Positions 56,266-64,000 of a stretch of DNA of 64,000 bases are shown one piece after another. The position numbers and the translations under genes are program-made. The DNA is from Modestobacter sp. DSM 44400 (GTDB taxonomy: Bacteria > Actinomycetota > Actinomycetes > Mycobacteriales > Geodermatophilaceae). Under the pieces are notes generated by a model. The model did no database searches. It was not told the origin of the DNA and saw only the letters and a program-made list of their open reading frames with translations. The stretch is from NCBI RefSeq assembly GCF_900107175.1, contig NZ_FNOZ01000020.1, positions 1-64,000 on the forward strand. The letters run 5' to 3'. Numbering within the stretch: position 1 is the stretch's first letter; every line of letters begins with the position of its first letter.

Positions 56266-58308
56266 GTGGTCGCTCGACCCAGCACTCCGGCAATGGAGAA
56301 CGCCTACTCCGGCAGCTCCATCACCGTCCTCGAGGGGCTGGAGGCGGTCCGCAAGCGCCCCGGCATGTACATCGGCTCCACGGGTGAGCGCGGGCTGCAC
56401 CACATGGTGCAGGAGGTGGTCGACAACTCCGTCGACGAGGCGCTCGCCGGTTGGTGCGACACCGTCCGGGTCACCCTGCTGGCCGACGGCGGCGTGCGGG
56501 TGGAGGACAACGGCCGTGGCATCCCGGTCGACATGCACCCGGTCGAGAAGCGGCCGACCCTCGAGGTCATCATGACCACCCTGCACGCGGGTGGGAAGTT
56601 CGACGGCAAGAGCTACGGCGTCTCCGGTGGCCTGCACGGCGTCGGCGTCACCGTGGTCAACGCGCTGTCCAGTGAACTGGACGTCGAGATCTGGCGCGAC
56701 GGTGTCGAGTGGCACCAGCACTACACCGAGAACAAGCCCGGCCCGCTGGAGCGCTTGGGCGAGACGACCAAGCGCGGCACCGCAATCACGTTCTGGGCCG
56801 ACCCGTCGATCTTCGAGACAACGGTTTACTCCTTCGACACGATCAGCCGCCGGCTGCAGGAGATGGCCTTCCTCAACAAGGGCCTGACCATCATCCTGCG
56901 CGACGAGCGGCCCGGTCAGAGCAAGGCTGAGACCGGCCTGGCCGACGAGATCCCGCTGGTCGAGACCGCCGTGGCCCCCGGTCATGAGGAGGAGGCGTTC
57001 GAGCCGACCGAGATCACCTACCGGTACGACGGTGGCCTGGTCGACTACGTCGCGCACATCAACCGCCGCAAGACTCCGATCCACCGCTCCGTGATCGGCT
57101 TCTCCGCCGACGGGGTCGGCAAGAACGACACGGCGATGTCGCTGGAAGTGGCGATGCAGTGGTCGGACGCCTACTCCGAGTCGGTGCACACCTTCGCCAA
57201 CATCATCAACACCCACGAGGGCGGCACCCACGAGGAGGGCTTCCGTGCGGCGCTGACCTCGATCGTCAACCGCTACGCGGTGGACAAGAAGATCCTCAAG
57301 GAGAAGGACGACAAGCTCACCGGCGACGACATCCGCGAGGGTCTGGCCGCGATCGTCTCGGTGAAGCTCGGCGACCCGCAGTTCGAGGGCCAGACGAAGA
57401 CCAAGCTGGGCAACACCGAGGTCAAGGGCTTCGTGCAGCGGGTCTGCAACGACCAGATCGGGCACTGGTTCGAGGCCAACCCCGCCGAGGCGAAGGTCAT
57501 CATCACCAAGGCGGCCTCGGCCGCCCGGGCCCGTCGCGCCGCGCAGGACGCCCGCAAGCTGGCCCGCAAGAGCCTGCTCAGCGTGAGCGGGCTGCCGGGC
57601 AAGCTGTCGGACTGCCGCTCGACCGACCCGCGCAACTCCGAGGTCTACATCGTCGAGGGGGACTCGGCCGGCGGCTCGGCCAAGTCCGGTCGTGACTCGA
57701 TGTTCCAGGCGATCCTGCCCATCCGTGGCAAGATCATCAACGTCGAGAAGGCGCGCATCGACCGGGTGCTGAAGAACACCGAGGTCCAGTCCATGATCAC
57801 CGCCTTCGGTACCGGCATCCACGACGAGTTCGACCTGTCGAAGCTCCGGTATCACAAGATCGTGCTGATGGCCGACGCCGACGTCGACGGCCAGCACATC
57901 CGCACGCTGCTGCTGACCCTGCTGTTCCGCTTCATGCGCCCGCTGGTCGAGGCTGGCCACGTCTACCTGGCCCAGCCCCCGCTGTACAAGATCAAGTGGG
58001 GGGCGAAGTTCGGTGACGAGTACGTCTATACCGACAAGGAGAAGGAAGCCGTCCTCAAGGTCGGCGCCGAGGCCGGTCGGAAGATCAAGGACGACGCGAT
58101 CCAGCGGTTCAAGGGCCTGGGCGAGATGGACGCCACGGAGCTGTGGGAGACCACGATGAACCCCGAGACCCGCATCCTGCTGCAGGTCACGCTGGAGGAC
58201 GCCGCGGCGGCCGACGAGCTGTTCAGCATCCTGATGGGCGAGGACGTCGAGGCCCGCCGGAGCTTCATCACCCGCAACGCCCGCGACGTCCGGTTCCTGG
58301 ACGTCTGA
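56266..58308 (+). CDS. gyrB: DNA gyrase subunit B
   Basis: 680 residues. GHKL ATPase: [45 protein letters not shown] and [18 protein letters not shown]. The TOPRIM domain has [14 protein letters not shown] and [19 protein letters not shown], and the tail includes [22 protein letters not shown] 56266 adds nine residues before [13 protein letters not shown] 56293 is an alternative start. Supplies ATP turnover for negative supercoiling with GyrA. Confidence 0.97.
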   Translation: MVARPSTPAMENAYSGSSITVLEGLEAVRKRPGMYIGSTGERGLHHMVQEVVDNSVDEALAGWCDTVRVTLLADGGVRVEDNGRGIPVDMHPVEKRPTLEVIMTTLHAGGKFDGKSYGVSGGLHGVGVTVVNALSSELDVEIWRDGVEWHQHYTENKPGPLERLGETTKRGTAITFWADPSIFETTVYSFDTISRRLQEMAFLNKGLTIILRDERPGQSKAETGLADEIPLVETAVAPGHEEEAFEPTEITYRYDGGLVDYVAHINRRKTPIHRSVIGFSADGVGKNDTAMSLEVAMQWSDAYSESVHTFANIINTHEGGTHEEGFRAALTSIVNRYAVDKKILKEKDDKLTGDDIREGLAAIVSVKLGDPQFEGQTKTKLGNTEVKGFVQRVCNDQIGHWFEANPAEAKVIITKAASAARARRAAQDARKLARKSLLSVSGLPGKLSDCRSTDPRNSEVYIVEGDSAGGSAKSGRDSMFQAILPIRGKIINVEKARIDRVLKNTEVQSMITAFGTGIHDEFDLSKLRYHKIVLMADADVDGQHIRTLLLTLLFRFMRPLVEAGHVYLAQPPLYKIKWGAKFGDEYVYTDKEKEAVLKVGAEAGRKIKDDAIQRFKGLGEMDATELWETTMNPETRILLQVTLEDAAAADELFSILMGEDVEARRSFITRNARDVRFLDV

Positions 58309-58379
58309 CACCTCCGGTGTAGGCAAGGAACGGCTTCGCCGTACTGGAAACTTATTGACAGAGCACCGCCTCCGGCGGG

Positions 58380-58435
58380 AGGTGGATGAATGCACCGGCC
58401 ACTCGCAAGCTCCCGGCCTGCGGATTCATCCACCT
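58380..58435. other. gyrB-gyrA intergenic hairpin with shared CTCGCAAGCTC tip
   Basis: Arms AGGTGGATGAAT (58380-58391) and ATTCATCCACCT (58424-58435) are perfect and enclose CCGGCC...GGCC pairing around ACTCGCAAGCTC. It sits 28 nt before gyrA, so it could act on gyrA translation or end gyrB RNA. TTGACA at 58355-58360 is a candidate -35 element of a gyrA promoter. Confidence 0.75.
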
Positions 58436-58463
58436 CTGTGCACCGACTTGTGGAGAACCAGAC

Positions 58464-60932
58464 GTGACCGAGACCCCCAGCCGCGACCGCGTCGAGCCGG
58501 TCGACCTCCAGCAGGAGATGCAGCGCAGCTACATCGACTACGCGATGTCGGTGATCGTGGGCCGCGCGCTGCCCGAGGTGCGCGACGGCCTGAAGCCGGT
58601 GCACCGCCGCGTGCTGTACGCGATGTTCGACCAGGGCTTCCGCCCCGACCGTGCGACGGTGAAGTGCGCCCGCGTCGTCGGCGAGGTGATGGGCAATTAC
58701 CACCCGCACGGTGACTCGTCGATCTACGACGCCCTGGTGCGGCTGGCCCAGCCCTGGTCGATGCGCTACCCGTTGATCGACGGCCAGGGTAACTTCGGGT
58801 CACCGGGCAATGACCCTGCGGCAGCGATGAGATATACTGAGGCTCGCCTGACTCCGCTGGCCATGGAGATGCTGGCCGACATCGACGAGGACACCGTCGA
58901 CTTCCAGCCGAACTACGACGGTAAGAACCAGGAACCGCTGGTCCTGCCGGGCCGCATTCCGAACCTGCTGGTCAATGGCTCGGCCGGCATCGCCGTCGGC
59001 ATGGCGACCAACATGCCGCCGCACAACCTGCGCGAGGTGGCGGCCGCCGTCTTCTGGCTGCTCGAGCACCCCGAGGCCGAGGCCGAGGAGGCCCTCACCG
59101 CGTGCATGGATCGGATCAAGGGCCCGGACTTCCCGACCCACGGCCTGATCGTCGGCCGGGATGGCATCGAGGATGCCTACCGGACCGGCCGCGGGTCGGT
59201 GCGGATGCGCGCGGTGGTCACCGTCGAGGAGGACGCCCGCGGCCGGGTCCAGCTCGTGGTCACCGAGCTGCCCTACCAGGTCAACCCGGACAACCTTGCC
59301 GAGGCGATCGCCGACGGCGTCCGCGACGGCCGGCTGCAGGGCATCTCCGAGATCGCCGACGAGTCCAGCGACCGGGTGGGCCGCCGGCTGGTCATCACCC
59401 TGCGCCGCGACGCCGTCGCGAAAGTGGTGTTGAACAACCTCTACAAGCACACCCAGCTGCAGACCACCTTCGGCTGCAACATGCTCTCCATCGTCGACGG
59501 CGTGCCGCGCACGCTGCGGCTGGACGAGCTCGTGCGGCACTGGGTAGCCCACCAGGTCGAGGTCATCGTCCGGCGCACCCGCTACCGGCTGCGCAAGGCC
59601 GAGGAGCGCGCGCACATCCTGCGCGGCTACGGCAAGGCCCTCGACCAGCTCGACGCCGTCATCGCGCTCATCCGGCGCAGCGAGTCCGCCGACGCCGCCC
59701 GCAGCGGGCTGATGGAGCTGCTGGACGTCGACGAGATCCAGGCGATCGCCATCCTGGACCTCCAGCTGCGCCGGCTGGCCGCCCTGGAGCGGCAGCGGAT
59801 CCTGGACGAGCTGGCCGAGATCGAGGCCCGAATCGCCGAGTTGCAGGCGATCCTGGACTCCCCGGAGCGGCAGCGGCAGATCATCCACGACGAGCTGGCC
59901 GAGATCGTCGAGAAGTACGGCGACGACCGGCGCACCCAGTTCGTGGCCCACGACGGTGACGTGTCCATGGAGGACCTCATCGCCGAGGAGGAGGTGGTCG
60001 TCACGATCACCCGCACCGGCTACGCCAAGCGCACCAAGAGCGACCTTTACCGCAGCCAGCGCCGCGGCGGGAAGGGCGTTCTGGGCGCCGCGCTCAAGCA
60101 GGACGACCTGGTACAGCAGTTCTTCGTGGGCTCCACCCACGACTGGATCCTCTTCTTCACGAACAAGGGCCGGGTCTACCGGGCCAAGGCCTACGAGCTG
60201 CCTGAGGCGGCGCGCACCGCCCGCGGGGCGCACGTGGCGAACATCCTGGCCTTCCAGCCCGACGAGAAGATCGCCCAGGTCATCCAGATCAAGGACTACA
60301 CGGTGACGCCGTACCTCGTGCTGGCCACCGCCAAGGGGCAGGCCAAGAAGACCCGGCTGACCGACTTCGACTCCCCCCGCACCGGCGGCGTCATCGCGAT
60401 GAACCTCCGCGAGGGCGACGAGCTGGTCGGCGCGGCGCTGATCAGCCCCGATCAGAACCTGCTGCTGGTGACCCGCAAGGCGATGTCAATCTGCTTTAAG
60501 GCCGACGACGAGCAGCTGCGGCCGATGGGCCGCGCGACCGAGGGCGTGCGCGGCATCTCGCTGGCCGACGACGACACCCTGCTGTCGATGATCGTCGTCA
60601 CCGAGGGCGTCGACGTCCTGGTCGCCACCGAGGGCGGCTACGCCAAGCGCACCGGCATCGAGCACTACCCGGAGCAGAACCGCGGCGGCAAGGGAGTGCT
60701 GACCGCCGACCCCAAGGCCCGCAAGGGCGTGCTGGTCGGTGCGCTTGCGGTGGTGCTCGGCGACGAGCTGTACGCGATCACCTCCGGTGGTGGCGTGATC
60801 CGGACGCCGGTGAACGGCGTCCGGCACACCCGGGACCGCGCCACCATGGGCGTCAAGCTCATGAACTTGCCGGAAGACGTCTCGATCGTGGCGATCGCGC
60901 GTACGACGGACAACGACGAGCCCGACGCCTAG
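58464..60932 (+). CDS. gyrA: DNA gyrase subunit A
   Basis: 822 residues from GTG 58464, with GGAGA 8 nt upstream. [20 protein letters not shown], the winged-helix/quinolone region [20 protein letters not shown], active-site Tyr124 in [14 protein letters not shown], and the C-terminal beta-propeller with QRRGGKGV (GyrA box) and its repeats. The residue at the M. tuberculosis Ala90 place is Ser. The codons around Tyr124 are unusually AT-rich (AGA TAT ACT). Works with GyrB in a heterotetramer. Confidence 0.98.
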   Translation: MTETPSRDRVEPVDLQQEMQRSYIDYAMSVIVGRALPEVRDGLKPVHRRVLYAMFDQGFRPDRATVKCARVVGEVMGNYHPHGDSSIYDALVRLAQPWSMRYPLIDGQGNFGSPGNDPAAAMRYTEARLTPLAMEMLADIDEDTVDFQPNYDGKNQEPLVLPGRIPNLLVNGSAGIAVGMATNMPPHNLREVAAAVFWLLEHPEAEAEEALTACMDRIKGPDFPTHGLIVGRDGIEDAYRTGRGSVRMRAVVTVEEDARGRVQLVVTELPYQVNPDNLAEAIADGVRDGRLQGISEIADESSDRVGRRLVITLRRDAVAKVVLNNLYKHTQLQTTFGCNMLSIVDGVPRTLRLDELVRHWVAHQVEVIVRRTRYRLRKAEERAHILRGYGKALDQLDAVIALIRRSESADAARSGLMELLDVDEIQAIAILDLQLRRLAALERQRILDELAEIEARIAELQAILDSPERQRQIIHDELAEIVEKYGDDRRTQFVAHDGDVSMEDLIAEEEVVVTITRTGYAKRTKSDLYRSQRRGGKGVLGAALKQDDLVQQFFVGSTHDWILFFTNKGRVYRAKAYELPEAARTARGAHVANILAFQPDEKIAQVIQIKDYTVTPYLVLATAKGQAKKTRLTDFDSPRTGGVIAMNLREGDELVGAALISPDQNLLLVTRKAMSICFKADDEQLRPMGRATEGVRGISLADDDTLLSMIVVTEGVDVLVATEGGYAKRTGIEHYPEQNRGGKGVLTADPKARKGVLVGALAVVLGDELYAITSGGGVIRTPVNGVRHTRDRATMGVKLMNLPEDVSIVAIARTTDNDEPDA

Positions 60933-61079
60933 GGTGGGGCGGATGCCAGACCGGCTGCCGGGGCGACCTCGCCCCGGCGCCGGGCTGCGCGAGGACCACG
61001 GCAGTGACCGGTGCGGCGTCGCCTGGACGGCGTGGGCGGCAACGAAGCGGCGCGGGCCGCTGGGGGACAGGAGACAGGC

Positions 61080-62033
61080 ATGAGCGACCGGACGCGAGGT
61101 TCGGTGCGCACCGGCTCCCGCGAGGGTGACGGAGCGGCCGGCGGTCTACCGGAGGCTGCCATCCCCGGCGACGGTGACGGCGGTGCGACCACGGCCGGCC
61201 CGGCTGCGAAGACGCCGAAGGCTGCTCCCGCCGCAGAAGCGGCGCGCGGAGCCGCCCCGCAGCCCTCGGTCGACGGCACGCAGGTCATCACCCCCGACAG
61301 TCCCCCGTCCGGAGTCTTCGCCGGCGCCGCGCCCGCACCGTCGTCTCCTCCGGCGGCCGACGGGAACGCCTCGGCCCGCACCGTCGCGCCGTCGAGTCCA
61401 CTGGTCCCGCCGCCGGGTGCGCCGGCGGGCCGGGCTTCCGGCTCCGCCGCCGGTGCCGGCTGGTCGCCGGGTGCGCGCGGGCAGGCTCCGGTCCCTCCGG
61501 CCGCCCCGGTCGGCCCCGAGGGCACCCAGGCGGTCCCGCTGCCCGCGGCCGGGAGTCGGCCAGCGGGTGCGTCCGGTCGTCCGCCGGGAAGCGGGGCGGG
61601 AAGCCCGTCGACGCCGACCGCCACCACTCCCAAGGAGCACGGTCGTGGGCGTGGGGTCAGCCGTGGCCCGCGCCGGGCCCGGCTGCAGCTGCGGCACATC
61701 GACACGTGGTCGGCGCTGAAGATCTCCCTGGTGGTCTCCATCGCGCTGTTCTTCGTGTGGATGGTGGCCGTCGGCCTGCTGTTCGGCGTGCTGAACGGCC
61801 TGGGGGTCTTCCAGACCCTCAACGACCTGTTCGGCCAGCTGGGCAGCGTCTCCGGCGGCGACGGCGGCAACAGCGAGGTCATCACCGCGGGCGTGGTCTT
61901 CGGCGGGGCAGCCGTCCTCGGCGCCATCAACGTCGTGCTGCTGACCGCGCTGTGCACGGTCGGGGCGGTCGTATACAACCTGTGCTCGGACCTCGTCGGT
62001 GGCCTGGAGGTCACCCTCGCGGAACGCGAGTGA
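61080..62033 (+). CDS. DUF3566 transmembrane protein
   Basis: 317 residues. The first 195 are Pro/Ala/Gly-rich and disordered. The DUF3566 domain starts at RLQLRHIDTWSALKISLVVS and has two helices (LVVSIALFFVWMVAVGLLFG; GAINVVLLTALCTVGAVVYN) around LNGLGVFQTLNDLFGQLG. It lies after gyrA in nearly all actinobacteria (Rv0007); the function is unknown, with an envelope or division link suspected. A hairpin repeat follows the stop. Confidence 0.92.
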   Translation: MSDRTRGSVRTGSREGDGAAGGLPEAAIPGDGDGGATTAGPAAKTPKAAPAAEAARGAAPQPSVDGTQVITPDSPPSGVFAGAAPAPSSPPAADGNASARTVAPSSPLVPPPGAPAGRASGSAAGAGWSPGARGQAPVPPAAPVGPEGTQAVPLPAAGSRPAGASGRPPGSGAGSPSTPTATTPKEHGRGRGVSRGPRRARLQLRHIDTWSALKISLVVSIALFFVWMVAVGLLFGVLNGLGVFQTLNDLFGQLGSVSGGDGGNSEVITAGVVFGGAAVLGAINVVLLTALCTVGAVVYNLCSDLVGGLEVTLAERE

Positions 62034-62040
62034 CGAAGTA

Positions 62041-62106
62041 GAAGGGCCCGCTGCCCCATACCGCTCGCGGGCTCGCGGCGGGCCCCTGCAGGAAGGCCGT
62101 CGATCC
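62041..62106 (+). repeat. Stop-proximal hairpin repeat, copy after the DUF3566 gene
   Basis: Begins 7 nt after the stop: GGGCCCGCTGCCCCATACCG, tip CTCGCGGGCTCG, then CGGCGGGCCCCTGCAGGAAG. More diverged arms than other copies, but the same order of parts. It separates the gyrase unit from the tRNA genes. Confidence 0.75.
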
Positions 62107-62134
62107 GGGCAAGGTAAGCTCCCTCTCGGTCCAC

Positions 62135-62208
62135 GGGCCTGTAGCTCAGCTGGTTAGAGCGCATCCCTGATAAGGATGAGGCCGGAGGTTCAAGTCCTCC
62201 CAGGCCCA
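62135..62208 (+). tRNA. tRNA-Ile (GAT anticodon)
   Basis: 74 nt. Acceptor GGGCCTG/CAGGCCC with A73, D-arm GCTCAGCTGGTTAGAGC, anticodon loop CTGATAA with GAT, T-arm GGAGGTTCAAGTCCTCC. The CCA is not encoded. Placed after gyrA as in mycobacteria. Confidence 0.97.
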
Positions 62209-62297
62209 CCCGTGCACCGGTGACCGGATTCCGGCGCCGCGACGGACACCGGTTCCCGCGGCCGCGGGGCCGACACCTCATCTGGAGGTCACCCCGC

Positions 62298-62438
62298 GTG
62301 CTGAAGAAGCTGGCGGTCGCAGCCCTGGCTGCCGGCGCCCTGGCGGCCGTCCGCAAGCGCAGCGCCGGCAAGGGCGAGGCCGACCTGTGGGCCGAGGCCA
62401 CGAGTGGCCCGGGATCGGTCAGCACCCCTCGTTCGTGA
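62298..62438 (+). CDS. DLW-39 family small protein
   Basis: 46 residues. LKKLAVAALAAGALAAVRKR is one hydrophobic segment with basic ends; GEADLWAEATS holds the DLW motif that names the family. GTG 62298 has GGAGG 9 nt upstream. Such proteins lie between the tRNA-Ile and tRNA-Ala genes after gyrA in many actinobacteria; function unknown, probably membrane-bound. Confidence 0.85.
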   Translation: MLKKLAVAALAAGALAAVRKRSAGKGEADLWAEATSGPGSVSTPRS

Positions 62439-62472
62439 CTCCGGTGGTGGGCACCCGCCCCACCGCCTTCCC

Positions 62473-62545
62473 GGGGACGTAGCTCAATTGGCAGAGCACC
62501 GCCTTTGCAAGGCGGGGGTTAGGGGTTCGATTCCCCTCGTCTCCA
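62473..62545 (+). tRNA. tRNA-Ala (TGC anticodon), integration target
   Basis: 73 nt. Acceptor GGGGACG/CGTCTCC with A73, D-arm AGCTCAATTGGCAGAGC, anticodon loop TTTGCAA with TGC, T-arm AGGGGTTCGATTCCCCT. The 3' half also encodes the last residues of the integrase on the minus strand, so it is the attachment site of an integrated element and was rebuilt intact by it. Confidence 0.97.
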
Positions 62546-63767
62546 CCCTATCGACAGGCCGTCTGACCTGCGCGTTTGCCTCTCGATCTTGTCTGTCGTC
62601 GGCCGGCTGAGCGGGCTCAGTCCGCAAAAAGTCCGCAGCTGGTCCGCACGTCGTGGCACGCAGGCGGTCCAGGCGCTCGGCGACGTCATCCAGATCGTCG
62701 TCGAAGAGGTCCGCGTACCGGTCGAGGGTCATGGCCGCCGAGGCGTGGCCGAGCATCCGCTGGACGGCCTTGACGTTGGCACCGGCGCTCACCGCCAGCG
62801 ACGCCGCGGTGTGCCGCAGCTCGTGCGGCGTCAGGCCGGCCAGGCCGGCTGCGCGGGCGGCGTCGTCGAACCAGGCGTACCTGGCGTTCCGGTTCCGGAG
62901 GACTGCGCCCTGCGGGGACGGGAAGGCCAGCTCGTCACCGGGCCGGTTCACCACCGACCGCGCCAGTTCGTCGACCAGGAAGCGCGGTAGGGGCACCGAG
63001 CGGCGGCCGTGCGTCTTCGGCGTTCCCCAGACGACGGTGGACCCGTTGATCTCGGTGACTGCCTCCTCGACGGTCAGCCGACGGCGGAGCAGGTCGAAGT
63101 TCCGCACCCGGAGAGCTGCGAGTTCCGACCAGCGCAGACCGCAGTAGCTGAGGACGAGGACGGTCACCCGCCCGGGCCCAGCAGCGTCGGCGAGGGCCTC
63201 GACCTGCGCGGAGCTGAGGTACCGCCGGCGTTTCGTCCCCAGCGGAGGCAGGTTCATCCCGAGCGCGGGGTTGGCCATGAGGCGGCGGTCCCGTACGGCT
63301 GCACCGAGGATCCCCGACAGGACGCCCTGGGCCTTGCGCACCGAGGCTCCTGACAGCCCCCTGTCGGAGAGCTCGGCCAGCCAGGCCTGGATGTCGCTCG
63401 GGGTGACACGTACCAGCGGGACGTCACCCCACCGCGGTTGGACGTGGGTCCGCAGCACGTCCGCCTAGCGAGCCCGCGACGTCGGCTTGAGGTTGATCTT
63501 GCCGGCCAGCCACACGGGGGCGAGTTCACCGACGGTCGCCTTGGCGCGTCGTGGGTCGACGTAGGTGCCGGTGCCCACGGCGGTCGTCACGGAGTCCAAC
63601 CAGCGTTGCGCGTCGACCTTCCGGTCGAAGTGCCGAGCGTGCTCCCGGCCGGCGGGGTCGCGGTAGCGAGCGCGCCAGCGCCCGTCGGCCCCGTCTTGCG
63701 ATGCTTGCCATGGCGTCCCCTGAAGAGCGACGGCGGAGGCTGACAGGGTGCACCAAACCCCTGACAC
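62484..63767 (-). pseudogene. Tyrosine recombinase (integrase) of a tRNA-Ala element, amber stop in frame
   Basis: The N-terminal part (GRWRARYRDPAGREHARHFD, AQRWLD) ends at TAG 63465-63467 in NLKPTSRAR*ADVLRTHV; the frame then continues unbroken to 62484. Relatives have Tyr at this place, so one base change explains it. Downstream all catalytic residues remain: Arg in YCGLRWSELAAL, HELRHTAAS, GHASAAMTLDRYADL. A second lesion is likely at the start: MASIAR, the expected N-terminus, is in another frame near 63710. The last codons (RGIEPLTPALQRRCSAN) lie in tRNA-Ala. Confidence 0.9.
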
Positions 63768-64000
63768 CCGCCCAGGCGCTTCCGGCCGGCTTATGGGTGA
63801 CGTGCTGGTGAATCTCCAGTTCCTCTCCAGTACCCGCGGGGCGCCGCCCGACCACAGTCATCGGCCGCTCCGTAGCCGCCGATCCGTGAGGTGGTCGGCC
63901 GGGGGAAGGGTGGACCGAAGGCCCATCCGCAGGGCGCGTCAGCGCCCTTCCGGCGGCCGGCCAGCCCAGAACAATCACGGCGGGGGAGCAGCCGAGGCAT
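63768..64000. other. Presumed interior of the integrated element, no gene recognised
   Basis: 233 nt to the window edge. Short open frames on both strands have no known motif; an excisionase gene would be expected about here but none is recognisable. The other attachment site must lie to the right of the window or be lost. Confidence 0.4.

Overview
This is a very GC-rich window with GTG and TTG starts, leaderless genes, a dnaA/oriC core in actinobacterial gene order and an intein in the replicative helicase. It comes from the chromosome of a high-GC actinobacterium. Gene content and the style of the repeats suggest Geodermatophilaceae (Blastococcus, Modestobacter, Geodermatophilus), but that family call is an inference. 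Much of the order matches the origin region of Mycobacterium tuberculosis: 10-23 kb corresponds to the block dnaB-rplI-rpsR-ssb-rpsF-(membrane glycosyltransferase)-ponA-DUF5318-padR-ino1. The stretch 26-62 kb corresponds to pcnA-mutT4-DUF6049-murJ-trxB-trxA-cwlM-parB-parA-rsmG-jag-yidC-yidD-rnpA-rpmH-dnaA-oriC-dnaN-recF-dciA-gyrB-gyrA-DUF3566-tRNA-Ile-tRNA-Ala.

Layout. 1-2.1 kb: an ISAzo13-type insertion sequence runs off the left edge and has cut short a signal peptidase/LamG gene that is coupled to a TasA-like secreted protein. 2.2-5 kb: a GNAT gene, then a TPP riboswitch driving thiM-thiE-thiD (thiamine salvage). 5-10 kb: accessory genes (dinB, a methyltransferase, a broken cupin, a secreted HNH nuclease, a repetitive secreted protein) and two adjacent frameshifted genes. 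10-24 kb: dnaB with a class 3-type intein and a LexA box upstream, the rpsF-ssb-rpsR-rplI operon, endonuclease IV, GT87, a class A PBP, DUF5318, an autoregulated PadR gene, inositol-phosphate synthase and a lipoprotein. 24-40 kb: YqgE, an MFS transporter, the CCA-adding enzyme, a Nudix hydrolase, DUF6049/MurJ/pseudokinase cell-wall genes, thioredoxin system, CwlM, an aminotransferase and a D-Ala-D-Ala ligase-like enzyme. 40-46 kb: parB/parA with parS sites, rsmG, jag, yidC, yidD, rnpA, rpmH on the minus strand. 46-62 kb: dnaA, oriC, dnaN, gnd, recF, dciA, a hypothetical, an ABC exporter, gyrB, gyrA and the DUF3566 protein on the plus strand. 62-64 kb: two tRNAs, a DLW-39 protein and a tRNA-Ala-targeted integrase killed by an amber codon, the start of a decayed integrated element.

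The most unusual non-coding signal is a set of long-armed palindromes, roughly 40-65 bp, in gaps and usually placed directly after stop codons (after rplI, ssb, ino1, the lipoprotein gene, trxB, dnaN and the DUF3566 gene). Their tips share a core close to CTCGCAAGCTCG, and the same core sits in an unrelated-armed hairpin between gyrB and gyrA. They look like a dispersed family serving as RNA 3' ends. A second signal is a set of leaderless promoters in which a TAnnnT hexamer lies 6-8 nt before the start codon. The replication and segregation genes are intact, while pseudogenes cluster at 7-10 kb, 15 kb and 62-64 kb.
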